Shown here: positions 43,768 to 53,027 of the stretch, one piece after another
How positions within the stretch are numbered: the first letter of the stretch is position 1
Layout of the letters: each line of letters begins with the position of its first letter
Assembly: GCA_039920745.1 (NCBI GenBank)
Contig: JBDSDD010000063.1
Span: 7,595-71,594, forward strand
From: Scleromatobacter sp039920745
Lineage (GTDB): Bacteria; Pseudomonadota; Gammaproteobacteria; Burkholderiales; Burkholderiaceae_C
Length of the DNA: 64,000 nucleotides
Reading direction: 5' to 3'
Notes under the pieces: model-generated
Told to the model about the DNA's origin: nothing
Databases searched by the model: none
Seen by the model: the letters and a program-made list of their open reading frames with translations, nothing else
Position numbers and translations under genes: made by a program

Positions 43768-45561
43768 TCAAGGCTGGGCGACCCTGGTCTTGGCGGCTGC
43801 CTTGGCGGGTGCGCCGCCAGCCTTGTGCGCAACGACCGTCCTGCCCCGGTGCGGCGCCTTCGATGTCGCGACGTGCGTGCCGCTGCGGGCGTTGGGCGTC
43901 TGGGCGACCCGCACACGGGCGGTGCTCTTGCCTGGGGCCGACTTGGCGACCTTGCTCGCACCCGCGTGGGTCGGCGCGCGTGCCAGCGAAGTCGAGCGCG
44001 GCAGGAACAGCACCGCGGTGCTGCCGGACGCGAACTTGCCGCTGGCCGACACGTGGTTCCACGCCGCCACGTCCGACGTCGACACGTGCCAGCGCCTGGC
44101 GACCGAGGCCACCGTTTCTCCGCCCTTGCCGACGCGCATGTTCACGCGGCGCGTGGGTGGCAGGTCGGGGGCGAGGCTCATCGCGGCGGTGTCGGCGACG
44201 TTCACCGAGACGTCCGCGATGTGCTGGGCCGAACGGGGCACCAGCAGCGTCGAGCCGGACTTCACCAGCATGCGCGCCGGGATGCGGTTGACCGCGCGCA
44301 GCTCGGGCTCGCTCATGCCCACCAGCTTGGCGGCGTCGGCCGGGCGCATCGTCTTGCCGACGACATACACGGTCCACGTGGCCAGCGCGCCATCGTGCGA
44401 CTTCACCGCGCGTACGAAGTCGTCGGCGTTGTCGTAGGGCAGCAGCACCTGCGGCGTGCCGGCCGCGAGGATCACGGGCTTGTCGAGTTGCGGGTTGAGC
44501 ATCCTGAACTCGTCCAGTGGCACGTTGGCCAGCCTGGCGGCGGTGTCGACGTCGATGTCGCGCTCGATCGGCACGCTCAGGAAATACGGGTGGTTGCCCA
44601 CCGCGGGCAGCGTCAGCGAGAACGCGTCCGGGTGCATCACGATGTTCTTGACGGCCTGCAGCTTGGGCACGTATTGGCGCGTCTCCACCGGCAAGCTCAG
44701 GCTCTCGTAGTCGGTGGGCTTGCCGGCCTTCAGGTTGCGGTTGATCGCGCGCTGCACGGTGCCCTGGCCGCAGTTGTAGGCGGCCAGCGCGAGGCGCCAG
44801 TCGCCGAACATGTCGTGCAGGCGTTGCAGGTAGTCCAGCGCGGCGCGGGTGGACGCGAGCACGTCGCGGCGGTCGTCGCGAAAGATGTTCTGCTTGAGGT
44901 CGAAGTCCTTGCCGGTGGCCGACACGAACTGCCACATGCCCGAGGCCTTGGCCACGGACATCGCCTGCGGGTTGAACGCGCTCTCCGTGAACGGCAGCAG
45001 CGCCAGCTCGGTGGGCATGTGGCGCCGCTCCACCTCCTGGGTGATGTGATAGAGGTACTTCGAGCCGCGTGCCGTCATGCGGCCCACGTAGTCGGGGCGG
45101 GACGAATACCACTGCTCCCACACCTTGACCTCGGGGTTGTCCAGGTCGGGGATGGCGAAGCCGTTGCGCACGCGGTGCCACAGGTCGGAGCGGGCAGCGC
45201 TGTCGTCGAGGTTGACCTTGGTCTCGGGCTGCAGCGGGTCGTACGGCGGCAACACGGCCGGCACAAGGCCGGTCTTGGCGACGTCGGCGTCCGTCTCGTC
45301 TGCATCGTCGGCCTCCATCGCCTCGGCGCCCGAGGCGGCCGTGGCCGGCGCGGTGGCGGCGGCACTGGTGCTGTCGACCTGTGTCGCGACGGAGGCAGGC
45401 GCGGAGCCTGGCTCCGCAGGCGTCACCGCGACGGCGGTGACGGGGGCGCTGCCGGCGGCGGTGGCCGGGGCGAGGTCGACACTGGAGCAGGCCGCGAGCG
45501 TCAGCGTGAAAACGAATGGCAGTGCGCTGAGCAAGGGCAGGCGCTGCTTCGGGTGAGTCAT
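43768..45561 (-). CDS. mltD: Membrane-bound lytic murein transglycosylase D-like
   Basis: 597 residues. Lipoprotein-type signal (TLTLAACSS). The SLT domain covers about 180-290: catalytic Glu in FTESAFNPQAMS near 190, GMWQFVSATGKDFDL, and AAYNCGQGTVQRAI. LysM-like units occur in the C-terminal half (e.g. GETVASVARRWHVSTSDVAA at about 480). Long Ala/Pro/Thr region after the signal and a basic C-terminus. Cleaves peptidoglycan to 1,6-anhydro products. Starts right after gloB stop. Confidence 0.92.
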   Translation of the reverse strand: MTHPKQRLPLLSALPFVFTLTLAACSSVDLAPATAAGSAPVTAVAVTPAEPGSAPASVATQVDSTSAAATAPATAASGAEAMEADDADETDADVAKTGLVPAVLPPYDPLQPETKVNLDDSAARSDLWHRVRNGFAIPDLDNPEVKVWEQWYSSRPDYVGRMTARGSKYLYHITQEVERRHMPTELALLPFTESAFNPQAMSVAKASGMWQFVSATGKDFDLKQNIFRDDRRDVLASTRAALDYLQRLHDMFGDWRLALAAYNCGQGTVQRAINRNLKAGKPTDYESLSLPVETRQYVPKLQAVKNIVMHPDAFSLTLPAVGNHPYFLSVPIERDIDVDTAARLANVPLDEFRMLNPQLDKPVILAAGTPQVLLPYDNADDFVRAVKSHDGALATWTVYVVGKTMRPADAAKLVGMSEPELRAVNRIPARMLVKSGSTLLVPRSAQHIADVSVNVADTAAMSLAPDLPPTRRVNMRVGKGGETVASVARRWHVSTSDVAAWNHVSASGKFASGSTAVLFLPRSTSLARAPTHAGASKVAKSAPGKSTARVRVAQTPNARSGTHVATSKAPHRGRTVVAHKAGGAPAKAAAKTRVAQP

Positions 45562-45563
45562 GT

Positions 45564-46331
45564 TCAAAACGTGTTCTTCCATTCGCGCAAGGCGGCAAGG
45601 ACTTCGACCGGGCCGGAGGATTCGGCGCCGTGCTCCTGGGCGGACGCGACCACGTCGGGTTCGCGCACGCGCAGGAACGGGTTGACGGCGCGCTCGGTGG
45701 CGATCGTCGAGGGCAGCGTCCACGCGCCTTCGGCGCGCAATGCCTTGCAGCGTGTTTCGTACTCGGCCAGGGCCGTGTTGCGGGGCTCGACCGTGCGCGC
45801 GAAGCGCAGGTTCGAGAGCGTGTATTCGTGCGCGCAGCAGACGCGCGTCTCGCCCGGCAACGCGGCGAGCTGATCAAGAGAGTGGTGCATCTGCGCTGGA
45901 GTTCCCTCGAACAGGCGGCCGCAGCCACCGGAGAACAGCGTGTCGCCGCAGAACAGCCATGGCGCGTGGCCCGTCTCGGTGACGACGTAGGCGATGTGGC
46001 CGGCCGTGTGGCCGGGCACGTCAAGCACCTCGACGCGCGCGCCCAGCAGGTCGAACGCCATGCCCTGGGACATCTTCTCGACGGCCACCGGCATCGCCTC
46101 GTGCGCCGGGCCGTAGACGGGCCCTTGCAGCAGCGCTTCGAGCTCCTTGAGGCCGCCGACATGATCCGGGTGGTGGTGGGTCACTAGAATGGCCGCGAGC
46201 CGCAGACCCCGCTCGCGCAACGCGTTCCTGACAGGCGCCGCCGATCCGGGATCCACCACGAGGGCGTTCTCGCCGTCGTGAAGCATCCAGATGAGGTTGT
46301 CGGCGAAGGCGGGTAGGGCGATCAGATCCAT
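45564..46331 (-). CDS. gloB: Hydroxyacylglutathione hydrolase (glyoxalase II)
   Basis: 255 residues. MDLIALPAFADNLIWML at the start, metal motif THHHPDHVGG, then VLDVPGHTAGHIAY, FCGDTLFSGGCGRLFEG and VCCAHEYTLSN. Hydrolyses S-lactoylglutathione. Its ATG overlaps the plus-strand ATG of the methyltransferase in CCATGG. Followed directly by mltD. Confidence 0.95.
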   Translation of the reverse strand: MDLIALPAFADNLIWMLHDGENALVVDPGSAAPVRNALRERGLRLAAILVTHHHPDHVGGLKELEALLQGPVYGPAHEAMPVAVEKMSQGMAFDLLGARVEVLDVPGHTAGHIAYVVTETGHAPWLFCGDTLFSGGCGRLFEGTPAQMHHSLDQLAALPGETRVCCAHEYTLSNLRFARTVEPRNTALAEYETRCKALRAEGAWTLPSTIATERAVNPFLRVREPDVVASAQEHGAESSGPVEVLAALREWKNTF

Positions 46332-47151
46332 GGAGAGAAGCGCTGCGATTATAGAGTTGGGCGGGTGGCTGAAGACGCCGCCCGGCCAGTACCTGCTTGC
46401 CTGGGAGCAGGAGCGCATCGACACGGCCGTGTTCGACATCTTCGGCTACCACGCGCTGCAGATGGGCCTGCCCGCGCTCGACGGGCTGCGCGCCAACCGC
46501 ATGCCCTACCGCTGGCTGGCCAGCAACAGCCTGGTGGCCCCCGAACCGCAGGACATCGCGCCGCCGCGCGACCTGGAGATCTCCACCCAGCCGCTGAAGG
46601 TGCCCGTGGGCCTGCACTGCGAGCCCGAGGCGCTGCCGTTCGCCAGCAACAGCCTCGACCTGATCGTGATGCCGCACGCGCTGGAGATGGCCGCCGACCC
46701 GCACCTGGCGCTGGCCGAGGCCACGCGCTGCCTGGTGCCGGAGGGCCGGCTCGTGATCGTCGGCTTCAATCCGATGAGCCTGTGGGCGCTGCGCCAGCGC
46801 CTGGGCCGCACCGGGCACAGCCTGAAGATGGCCGACGAGGATCTGTTCCTGCCCAGCGCGGGCGAGTTCATCGGCTACTGGCGGTTGCGCGACTGGCTGC
46901 GGCTGCTCAGCTTCGAGGTGGAGGTGGGCAAGTTCGGCTGCTATCGGCCGCCCTGGAGCTCGCAGAAGTGGCTTTCGCGCTTCTCGTGGATGGAGCACAC
47001 CGGCGAGCGCTGGTGGCCGGTGCTGGGCGCCGTCTACGTCATCGTGGCGGTGCGGCGCGTGCGCGGCATGCACTTGATCGGCAAGGTGCGCAAGGAGCGC
47101 TTGAAGACAGCGGGCACGCCGGCGGTGGTGACGACGACTCGGCGGCGCTGA
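46330..47151 (+). CDS. SAM-dependent methyltransferase (class I-like)
   Basis: 273 residues if started at ATG 46330; TTG 46357, just before GGWLKTPPGQYLLAW, is also possible. The methyltransferase core is seen as ALPFASNSLDLIVMPHALEM, EATRCLVPEGRLVIVGFNP and LRDWLRLLSFEVEVGKFGCY. The SAM glycine loop is atypical. Usually found next to rnhA and gloB in betaproteobacteria; substrate unknown. Confidence 0.8.
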   Translation: MERSAAIIELGGWLKTPPGQYLLAWEQERIDTAVFDIFGYHALQMGLPALDGLRANRMPYRWLASNSLVAPEPQDIAPPRDLEISTQPLKVPVGLHCEPEALPFASNSLDLIVMPHALEMAADPHLALAEATRCLVPEGRLVIVGFNPMSLWALRQRLGRTGHSLKMADEDLFLPSAGEFIGYWRLRDWLRLLSFEVEVGKFGCYRPPWSSQKWLSRFSWMEHTGERWWPVLGAVYVIVAVRRVRGMHLIGKVRKERLKTAGTPAVVTTTRRR

Positions 47152-47190
47152 AGCGGCTCGCCACGGCGCCGTCCGGGTACCATGCCGCCC

Positions 47191-47658
47191 ATGACAGAAG
47201 AAGTTTCGAACGACGTGACGATCTACACGGATGGCGCCTGCAAGGGCAATCCCGGGCCGGGCGGCTGGGGTTGCTGGCTGTCGGCCAGCGGCAAGGAGCG
47301 CGAGCTGTTCGGCGGCGCGCCGCAGACCACCAACAACCGCATGGAGCTCACCGCGGTGATCAAGGGCCTGTCGGTGCTCACGCGCCGCTGCACGGTGGCG
47401 ATCTACACCGACAGCGAATACGTGCGCAACGGCATCATGACCTGGATCCATGGCTGGAAGCGCCGCGGCTGGAAGACGGCCGACGGCAAGCCCGTCAAGA
47501 ACATCGAACTCTGGCAGCAGCTCGAGACGCTGGCCGACGCGCACGACGTCAAGTGGCACTGGGTCAAGGGCCACGCCGGCGATCCAGGCAACGAGCGCGC
47601 GGACATGCTGGCCAACAAGGGCGTGCAACTGGTGCTGGACGGCAAGGCCGCGGGCTAG
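47191..47658 (+). CDS. rnhA: Ribonuclease HI
   Basis: 155 residues. Catalytic Asp in YTDGACKGNPGPGG, Glu in NNRMELTA, Asp in YTDSEYVRNG, and the C-terminal WVKGHAGDPGNERAD with His and Asp. Removes RNA from RNA-DNA hybrids. Stops in an overlap with the convergent mobA stop (CTAG). Confidence 0.96.
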   Translation: MTEEVSNDVTIYTDGACKGNPGPGGWGCWLSASGKERELFGGAPQTTNNRMELTAVIKGLSVLTRRCTVAIYTDSEYVRNGIMTWIHGWKRRGWKTADGKPVKNIELWQQLETLADAHDVKWHWVKGHAGDPGNERADMLANKGVQLVLDGKAAG

Positions 47659-48236
47659 CTTTCGAGATCGGCCAGCGTGTTGACGTTGGCGAAGGCCGCC
47701 GCGTCCTCGGGGCGGTCGAAGGGGACCGGCGTCGCGTGCCGCGCCACCCAGCCCTCGACCTTGCGGCCGCCCTCGGCCAGGTAGCGTTCGAGGTCGTCGG
47801 CCAGCGTCTTCGACAACAGGCAGCAGACCGGCTCCAGCCGCTGGTCGCGCTGGACGACCGCGCCCGGGGCGCCGCCCAGGCCCTGCCCGAGTCGCGCGAA
47901 CAGGTCCGCGGGCAGTTGCGGCGAGTCGCACGGCACCACGGCGAGCCAGGGCGTCGCCGTGGCCCGCAAACCCGCCAGGATGCCCGCGAGCGGCCCCGGG
48001 AAGTCCTCCGAGGCATCGGCCAGCACGCGGGCCGCGCGCGTGGCGTAGGCGGCCGCGTTGCGGTTGGCATTGATCATCACCTCGCGCACCTGCGGCGCGA
48101 GACGCGCGAGCGCGTGGTCGACCAGCGGCAGGCCGCGCCAGGGTTGCAGGCCCTTGTCGACGCCCCCCATGCGCTGGCCGCGTCCGCCGGCCAGGATCAG
48201 GCCGGTGATCGCGTCGGGCGAGGGCGGCCGGGCCAT
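47655..48236 (-). CDS. mobA: Molybdenum cofactor guanylyltransferase
   Basis: 193 residues: GLILAGGRGQRMGGVDKGL nucleotide loop, then VVPCDSPQLP and VNTLADL at the end. Adds GMP to Mo-molybdopterin. Start overlaps the moaA stop (TGATG). Confidence 0.94.
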   Translation of the reverse strand: MARPPSPDAITGLILAGGRGQRMGGVDKGLQPWRGLPLVDHALARLAPQVREVMINANRNAAAYATRAARVLADASEDFPGPLAGILAGLRATATPWLAVVPCDSPQLPADLFARLGQGLGGAPGAVVQRDQRLEPVCCLLSKTLADDLERYLAEGGRKVEGWVARHATPVPFDRPEDAAAFANVNTLADLES

Positions 48237-49366
48237 CAGCCGCCGATGTAGTGCATCTCGACGCGGCGCTCTTCGGCGGGCGCGAACGGTGGCGTGGCGG
48301 CTGTGCGCAGCGCCGAGTAGCGGTCGTCGCGGACGGTCCAGACGTGGTCGATGGCGGCGGAGACCGCGGCGTCGTCGGAGCCGCCGCGCAGCAGCGCGCG
48401 CAGGTCGTGGCCGTGGCTGGCGAACAGACACAGGTAGAGCTGGCCGTCGGTGGACAGCCGGGCCCGGTTGCAGCTGTCGCAGAACGCCTGCGTGACGCTG
48501 GAGACGAGGCCGACCTCCTGGCCGCTGTCGTCGAAGCGCCAGCGTTGCGCGGTCTCGCCCGCGGCGCTGGCCGCCAACGCGGTGAGCGGGCCGATCTCGC
48601 GCAGGCGCGCCAGCACGTCATGTGAAGGGAGCACGTCGTCCAGGCGCCAGCCATTGGTGGAGCCGACGTCCATGAACTCGATGAAGCGCAGCACCACCGC
48701 GCTGCCGTAGCGGGCGTGCAGCGCGCGTGCGAGCGGCACGATCTGGTCGTCGTTCGTGCCCTTCTTGACGACCATGTTGACCTTGACCGGCGCGAATCCC
48801 GCGGCAACCGCCGCGTCGATGCCCTTGAGCACGTCCTCCACGGCGAAGCCGACGTCGTTCATGCGGCGGAACACGTCGTCGTCGATGGCGTCCAGGCTGA
48901 CGGTGACGCGCTTCAGACCCGCGGCCTTCAGCGAGCCGGCCTTTCGCGCCAGCAGCGAGCCGTTGGTGGTGAGCGTGAGATCGAGCGGCTCGCCATCGGG
49001 CGTGCGCAGCGCCGCCAGCATCTCCACCAGGTGATCGAGGTTCTTGCGCAGCAGCGGCTCGCCACCGGTCAGGCGCAGCTTGCGCGCGCCCGCATTGGCA
49101 AACAGGCGCGCAAGGCGGGTGATCTCCTCGAAGCTGAGCAGCGCCGACTGCGGCAGGAACACGTGCTGGTGGTCGAAGACCTCCTTGGGCATGCAATAGC
49201 TGCAACGGAAATTGCATCGGTCGGTGACCGAGATGCGCAGGTCGCGCAGGGGCCGGGCCAGCTTGTCGAGGCGATCCTGGCCGGGCGCCAGCCCGCTGGC
49301 GGGCGCACTCGCGCCCACGCCCGCGACGCCGCGGCGCAGGTCATTGATGGTGAAGATCTTGCCCAT
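48236..49366 (-). CDS. moaA: GTP 3',8-cyclase (molybdopterin synthesis)
   Basis: 376 residues. Radical-SAM cluster in DRCNFRCSYCMP at about 49-57; second cluster near the C-terminus (FCDSCNRARLSTDGQLYLC); ends in Gly-Gly. Makes the first molybdopterin intermediate from GTP. In operon with mobA. Confidence 0.96.
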   Translation of the reverse strand: MGKIFTINDLRRGVAGVGASAPASGLAPGQDRLDKLARPLRDLRISVTDRCNFRCSYCMPKEVFDHQHVFLPQSALLSFEEITRLARLFANAGARKLRLTGGEPLLRKNLDHLVEMLAALRTPDGEPLDLTLTTNGSLLARKAGSLKAAGLKRVTVSLDAIDDDVFRRMNDVGFAVEDVLKGIDAAVAAGFAPVKVNMVVKKGTNDDQIVPLARALHARYGSAVVLRFIEFMDVGSTNGWRLDDVLPSHDVLARLREIGPLTALAASAAGETAQRWRFDDSGQEVGLVSSVTQAFCDSCNRARLSTDGQLYLCLFASHGHDLRALLRGGSDDAAVSAAIDHVWTVRDDRYSALRTAATPPFAPAEERRVEMHYIGG

Positions 49367-49471
49367 GCCCTGATTGTGCCCGTCCGCCGGCCATGCGAAG
49401 CCAGGCGGGCCATCTCGAAAGCGACACAGCCCGCACGATGGCGGGCTGCGACGACAAGGGGAAGGCGAGGT

Positions 49472-50359
49472 TCAGCGCTCGGCCATCTGGCGCGCGAACG
49501 GCACGTGCGACGGGCCCAGCACGGCCGGAGAGCCGCTGGACAGCGACGGCAGCGTGCTGCCGATGCGCAGGCCCGACGGATTGAGCGAGGCCGACGGCGA
49601 GGGTTGCACGGCAGGAACCGGCGTGACGACAGCGCCGCCACCGCCACCGCCTGACAGCCGCGCTGTCAGCGACGCCAGCATCGAGCTGCCGGCCGTGGTG
49701 GGGTTGCCGCCGGCGTCGGCCAGCTCGGGCACGCGGCGGGCGCCGGTGAAGTGGCGCGCCCAGTAGGAGATGTTGATGTCCTCGATGCGCACGGTTTCGC
49801 CGGTGCGCGGCGAGTGGATGAACTTGCCGTCGCCCAGGTAGATGCCCACGTGCGAGAACGTCTTGCGCATCGTGTCGAAGAACACGAGGTCGCCGGGTTT
49901 CAGGTCCTTCTTGTCGATCTTGGCTAGTTCGGGCGCATTGGCCTGTTCGTCGGCGCGGTGCGGCAGGACCCGGCCGAGGCTGTTCTCGAAGACGTAGCGG
50001 GTGAAGCCCGAGCAGTCGAAGCCGGTCTCAGCGGTGTTGCCACCCAGCTTGTAGCGCACGCCCAGGAAGTTCATGGCCGAATCGACCAGGCCGGACGCGC
50101 CGTCGCGCACGGTGGTGATCAGCTGGGAGCTCTTGGTGGCGACCGAACTGGCCACCGTATCGAGCAGGCCCTGGTCGTCGACCGGGCGCATCGCGGGCTG
50201 GCGAACCGATTGTGGGGCGGCCAGCGCCGTGCCGAACGGCGCCAGGAGCGCCGCCGACATCACCAGGATCCCAAGGAATCGGGGGAGGTGGCGGGGCGGT
50301 TGCGAAACCGCTGCCCCTCGACTGTTCTTGATAATTCGCACAGGGCCAGCATACAACAT
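49472..50359 (-). CDS. NlpC/P60 family peptidoglycan hydrolase
   Basis: 295 residues. A hydrophobic signal (FLGILVMSAALLAPFG) lies after about 30 N-terminal residues; NlpC/P60 domain at ~90-220 has FDCSGFTRYV (Cys near 117), KTFSHVGIYLG and KFIHSPRTG. Gly/Ser/Pro-rich tail. Cleaves peptide cross-links of murein. The ATG 50359 is the last good one before the signal sequence. Confidence 0.88.
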   Translation of the reverse strand: MLYAGPVRIIKNSRGAAVSQPPRHLPRFLGILVMSAALLAPFGTALAAPQSVRQPAMRPVDDQGLLDTVASSVATKSSQLITTVRDGASGLVDSAMNFLGVRYKLGGNTAETGFDCSGFTRYVFENSLGRVLPHRADEQANAPELAKIDKKDLKPGDLVFFDTMRKTFSHVGIYLGDGKFIHSPRTGETVRIEDINISYWARHFTGARRVPELADAGGNPTTAGSSMLASLTARLSGGGGGGAVVTPVPAVQPSPSASLNPSGLRIGSTLPSLSSGSPAVLGPSHVPFARQMAER

Positions 50360-50591
50360 GCCAGCTTTTTGGGTCAACGTGGGACTCGGGTAAAACCCCA
50401 GCAAATACAAAGACTTGCATGCGGTTACGTGACGATTCCAGTCTGAGAGACGAAGGTTTCCGGCGGGTAAATCTGCAACTGGTCACAACGCGGTCGGAAT
50501 TTCGCTCTACACGCAGTGACAATCGCGCGGCCTGCTCGACCGGTGGTCAAAAGACATTGTCGAGCAGCTTTCCCGTCCTGCCGGAGACCCG

Positions 50592-52655
50592 ATGAAGAGA
50601 TCGCCCCGAATTCCCGCGACGCTGGCCCTGGTGGCCGCCCTGGCCCTGGCGGCCACATTGGCGGACGCGGCGCCGCGCAAGCGCGTGGTGCGCGCTCCGG
50701 CCCACCCGAAGCCGATTCCGGTGAAGCCGGTCGTCGACAACCCGATCGCCGATCTGCCTTTCCCCAAGTTCGACCATGGCCCGCAGGTGGCCTCGGCCTG
50801 CACCACCGGCCTCGAGGGCGCGGTGATGCGCGTCAAGGAACTCGAGAAGCGCAAGGCGGGCGTCGACTGGCTCAAGGGCTGGGAGTCTCTCTACAACTGG
50901 GAAGAGGACCAGAGCGGTGCGCTGATCTTCCTGCAGAACGTGCATCCGAAGCCCGAAGTGCGTGCCGAAGCCGAGAAGTGCGAGCAGCGCTGGAGCGCCT
51001 TCCAGGCCGGCATGGGCCTCAACGACCTCGTCTACCAGGGCGCGAAGCAGACCGTCGCCACGCTCAAGGATCCGGTCGACAAGCGCGCCGCGCAACTCGC
51101 GCTGGAGGCCTTCGAGGACTCCGGTGTCGCGCTGCCCAAGGACAAGCAGGCCGCTGCCAAGCAGATTGCCGACAAGCTGGCGGCGCTGAGCCAGCAATTC
51201 AACCGCAATATCCGCGACGCCCACACGCGCGTCGCATTCACCGACGCCGAGATGAAGGGCGTGCCCGAGTCCGTGTGGAAGGGCCAGCCGCGCGACGCGG
51301 ACGGCAAGCTCACGCTGCCCATCGACGGCCCGGCGTATGCCACGGTGATGCAGAGTGCCGAGGACCCCGCCGCGCGCGAGCGCCTGTGGCGCGCCAAGAC
51401 CAACGAAGGCGGCCCGGACAACCTGAAGGTGCTGGCCCAGATCGAGCAACTGCGCCTCGACCAGGCCAGGCTGTTCGGCTTCGCCAGCTACGGCGAATTC
51501 GTGCTGCGCCGTCGCATGGTGGAGTCCCCGACTCGCGCCATGAAGTTCCTCGACGACGTGCACGGCGCCGTCGCCGACCAGGACAAGCACGACACCGCCG
51601 AACTGCGCGACGCCAAGGCGCGCCACCTGGGCCAGCCGTTGGAGGTGACCAAGCTGCAGCGCTGGGACACGATGTTCTACGCCGAGCGCATCGAGCGCGA
51701 TCGCTTCGCACTCGACGACGAGGCGTTCCGTCCGTGCTTCCCGCCACAGGAGAGCTTGCGCTTCGTGATGCGCCTGGCCGAGAAGATGTTCGGCGTGCGC
51801 TACGACAAGGTCGACGCCGCGTCCTGGGCCCCCGAGGTCCAGGCCTGGGCCGTCACCGACGTGGCCAGCAACAAGAAGGTCGCCACGCTGTACGTCGATC
51901 CGTACCCGCGCGACGGCAAGTACAACCACGCCGCGGTCTGGAACTATCGCAACGGCGCCAGCAGCGTGCCGCGCCAGGCGCAGTCGGCGCTGGTGGTCAA
52001 CTTCGACAAGCGCGGCCTGACGTTGCGCGAGCTCGAGACGTTGATGCACGAGTTCGGCCACACGCTGCGCAACAACCTGTCGGCCACGCGCTATGCCAGC
52101 GACGCCGGCGAGAACGTGGCCCAGGACTTCGCCGAGGCCCCGTCGCAGATGCTCGAGGAATGGGTCTACGACAAGAAGGTGCTCAAGGTGTTCCAGGAGG
52201 TCTGCCCGACCTGCAAGCCGGCGCCCGACGACCTGGTCGACAAGGCCCGCGCCGCGCGCGACTTCGGCAAGGGCATGCAGGTGGCGCGCCAGCAGCTCTA
52301 CGCCGCCTACGACCTTTCGCTGCACGGCGCGGCTGCGCCCGATCCGATGGAGACGTGGGAGAAATTGGAGGCCTCCACGCCGCTGGGCTACGTGGCCGGC
52401 ACGACGTTCCCGTCGGGCTTCGCCCACATCGCCGGCGGATACGGTGCCGGGTACTACGGCTACCTGTGGAGCCAGGCCGTCGCCACCGACATGCGCACCG
52501 CGTTTGGCGCCGACAAGCTCGACCCCAAGGTCGGCGCGCGCTACCGCAGCAGCGTGCTCGCCGAAGGCGCGCAGAAGCCGCCGCAGCAGATCGTCAAGGA
52601 TTTCCTGGGCCGTGACGGCAGCTCGCAGGCCTTCTTCGACTGGCTCAAGAAGTGA
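50592..52655 (+). CDS. M3 family metallopeptidase (oligopeptidase-like)
   Basis: 687 residues with signal sequence (LALVAALALAATLADA). Zinc motif HEFGH in LMHEFGHTLRNN around residue 486, later Glu in FAEAPSQMLEEW. The long helical N-terminal half and YGAGYYGYLWSQ end match thimet/oligopeptidase A-like enzymes. Secreted to the periplasm. Cuts short peptides. Confidence 0.92.
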   Translation: MKRSPRIPATLALVAALALAATLADAAPRKRVVRAPAHPKPIPVKPVVDNPIADLPFPKFDHGPQVASACTTGLEGAVMRVKELEKRKAGVDWLKGWESLYNWEEDQSGALIFLQNVHPKPEVRAEAEKCEQRWSAFQAGMGLNDLVYQGAKQTVATLKDPVDKRAAQLALEAFEDSGVALPKDKQAAAKQIADKLAALSQQFNRNIRDAHTRVAFTDAEMKGVPESVWKGQPRDADGKLTLPIDGPAYATVMQSAEDPAARERLWRAKTNEGGPDNLKVLAQIEQLRLDQARLFGFASYGEFVLRRRMVESPTRAMKFLDDVHGAVADQDKHDTAELRDAKARHLGQPLEVTKLQRWDTMFYAERIERDRFALDDEAFRPCFPPQESLRFVMRLAEKMFGVRYDKVDAASWAPEVQAWAVTDVASNKKVATLYVDPYPRDGKYNHAAVWNYRNGASSVPRQAQSALVVNFDKRGLTLRELETLMHEFGHTLRNNLSATRYASDAGENVAQDFAEAPSQMLEEWVYDKKVLKVFQEVCPTCKPAPDDLVDKARAARDFGKGMQVARQQLYAAYDLSLHGAAAPDPMETWEKLEASTPLGYVAGTTFPSGFAHIAGGYGAGYYGYLWSQAVATDMRTAFGADKLDPKVGARYRSSVLAEGAQKPPQQIVKDFLGRDGSSQAFFDWLKK

Positions 52656-52682
52656 CGGCTGGGTTTTCTTGACGGCGAGCAT

Positions 52683-52708
52683 GAAAAAGGGCCGTCGAGA
52701 CGGCCCTT
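52683..52708 (-). terminator. Terminator after the Tsi2-like gene
   Basis: AAGGGCCGTC and GACGGCCCTT arms, loop TC, followed on the minus strand by TTTTT. Ends the toxin-immunity pair; lies just past the M3 peptidase stop and may also end that transcript. Confidence 0.75.
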
Positions 52709-52767
52709 GGCGAACGGTTGGCGGGTGGGGCGCAGCGATCTTCGAACGCGCACGCGAGCCGGTTGCG

Positions 52768-53004
52768 TCAGGCTATGCCGGCCGCCTTTTCGAACGGAGG
52801 ATAGGTCGACGAGTCGCCGCGCTGGGCCTCGTATTCGTCGGCGAGTTCGCCCAGGGCCTGGTCGATGTCGAGCACCTGCTCGGACAGGCGGTCGTCCTCG
52901 TCCTGCTCGCGCGTCGCGGTCTTGAGGGTGTTCAGGATGCTGTTGCGCTCGCGCGCCAGCGCGCCGATGCTCAGCATGAGAGTTCGGATGGACAGGTCAC
53001 TCAT
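52768..53004 (-). CDS. Tsi2-like immunity protein
   Basis: 78 residues, helical: SIRTLMLSIGALARERNSIL, then QVLDIDQALGELADEYEAQ and a YPPFEK end. It has the Tsi2 layout: a TLM string near the start, a leucine-heptad middle, A-Y/DEYE helix and a PPY/F tail. Tsi2 binds Tse2 as a dimer. The gene is 23 bp after the Tse2-like stop and ends at a terminator. Confidence 0.7.
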   Translation of the reverse strand: MSDLSIRTLMLSIGALARERNSILNTLKTATREQDEDDRLSEQVLDIDQALGELADEYEAQRGDSSTYPPFEKAAGIA

Positions 53005-53027
53005 GTCGGTTCCTCGGATGGTGTGCT

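Noticed and set aside
46021..48807. Long minus-strand frame through methyltransferase, rnhA, mobA and moaA
   Set aside because: Low-complexity Arg/Ala translation; the genes in other frames are certain.
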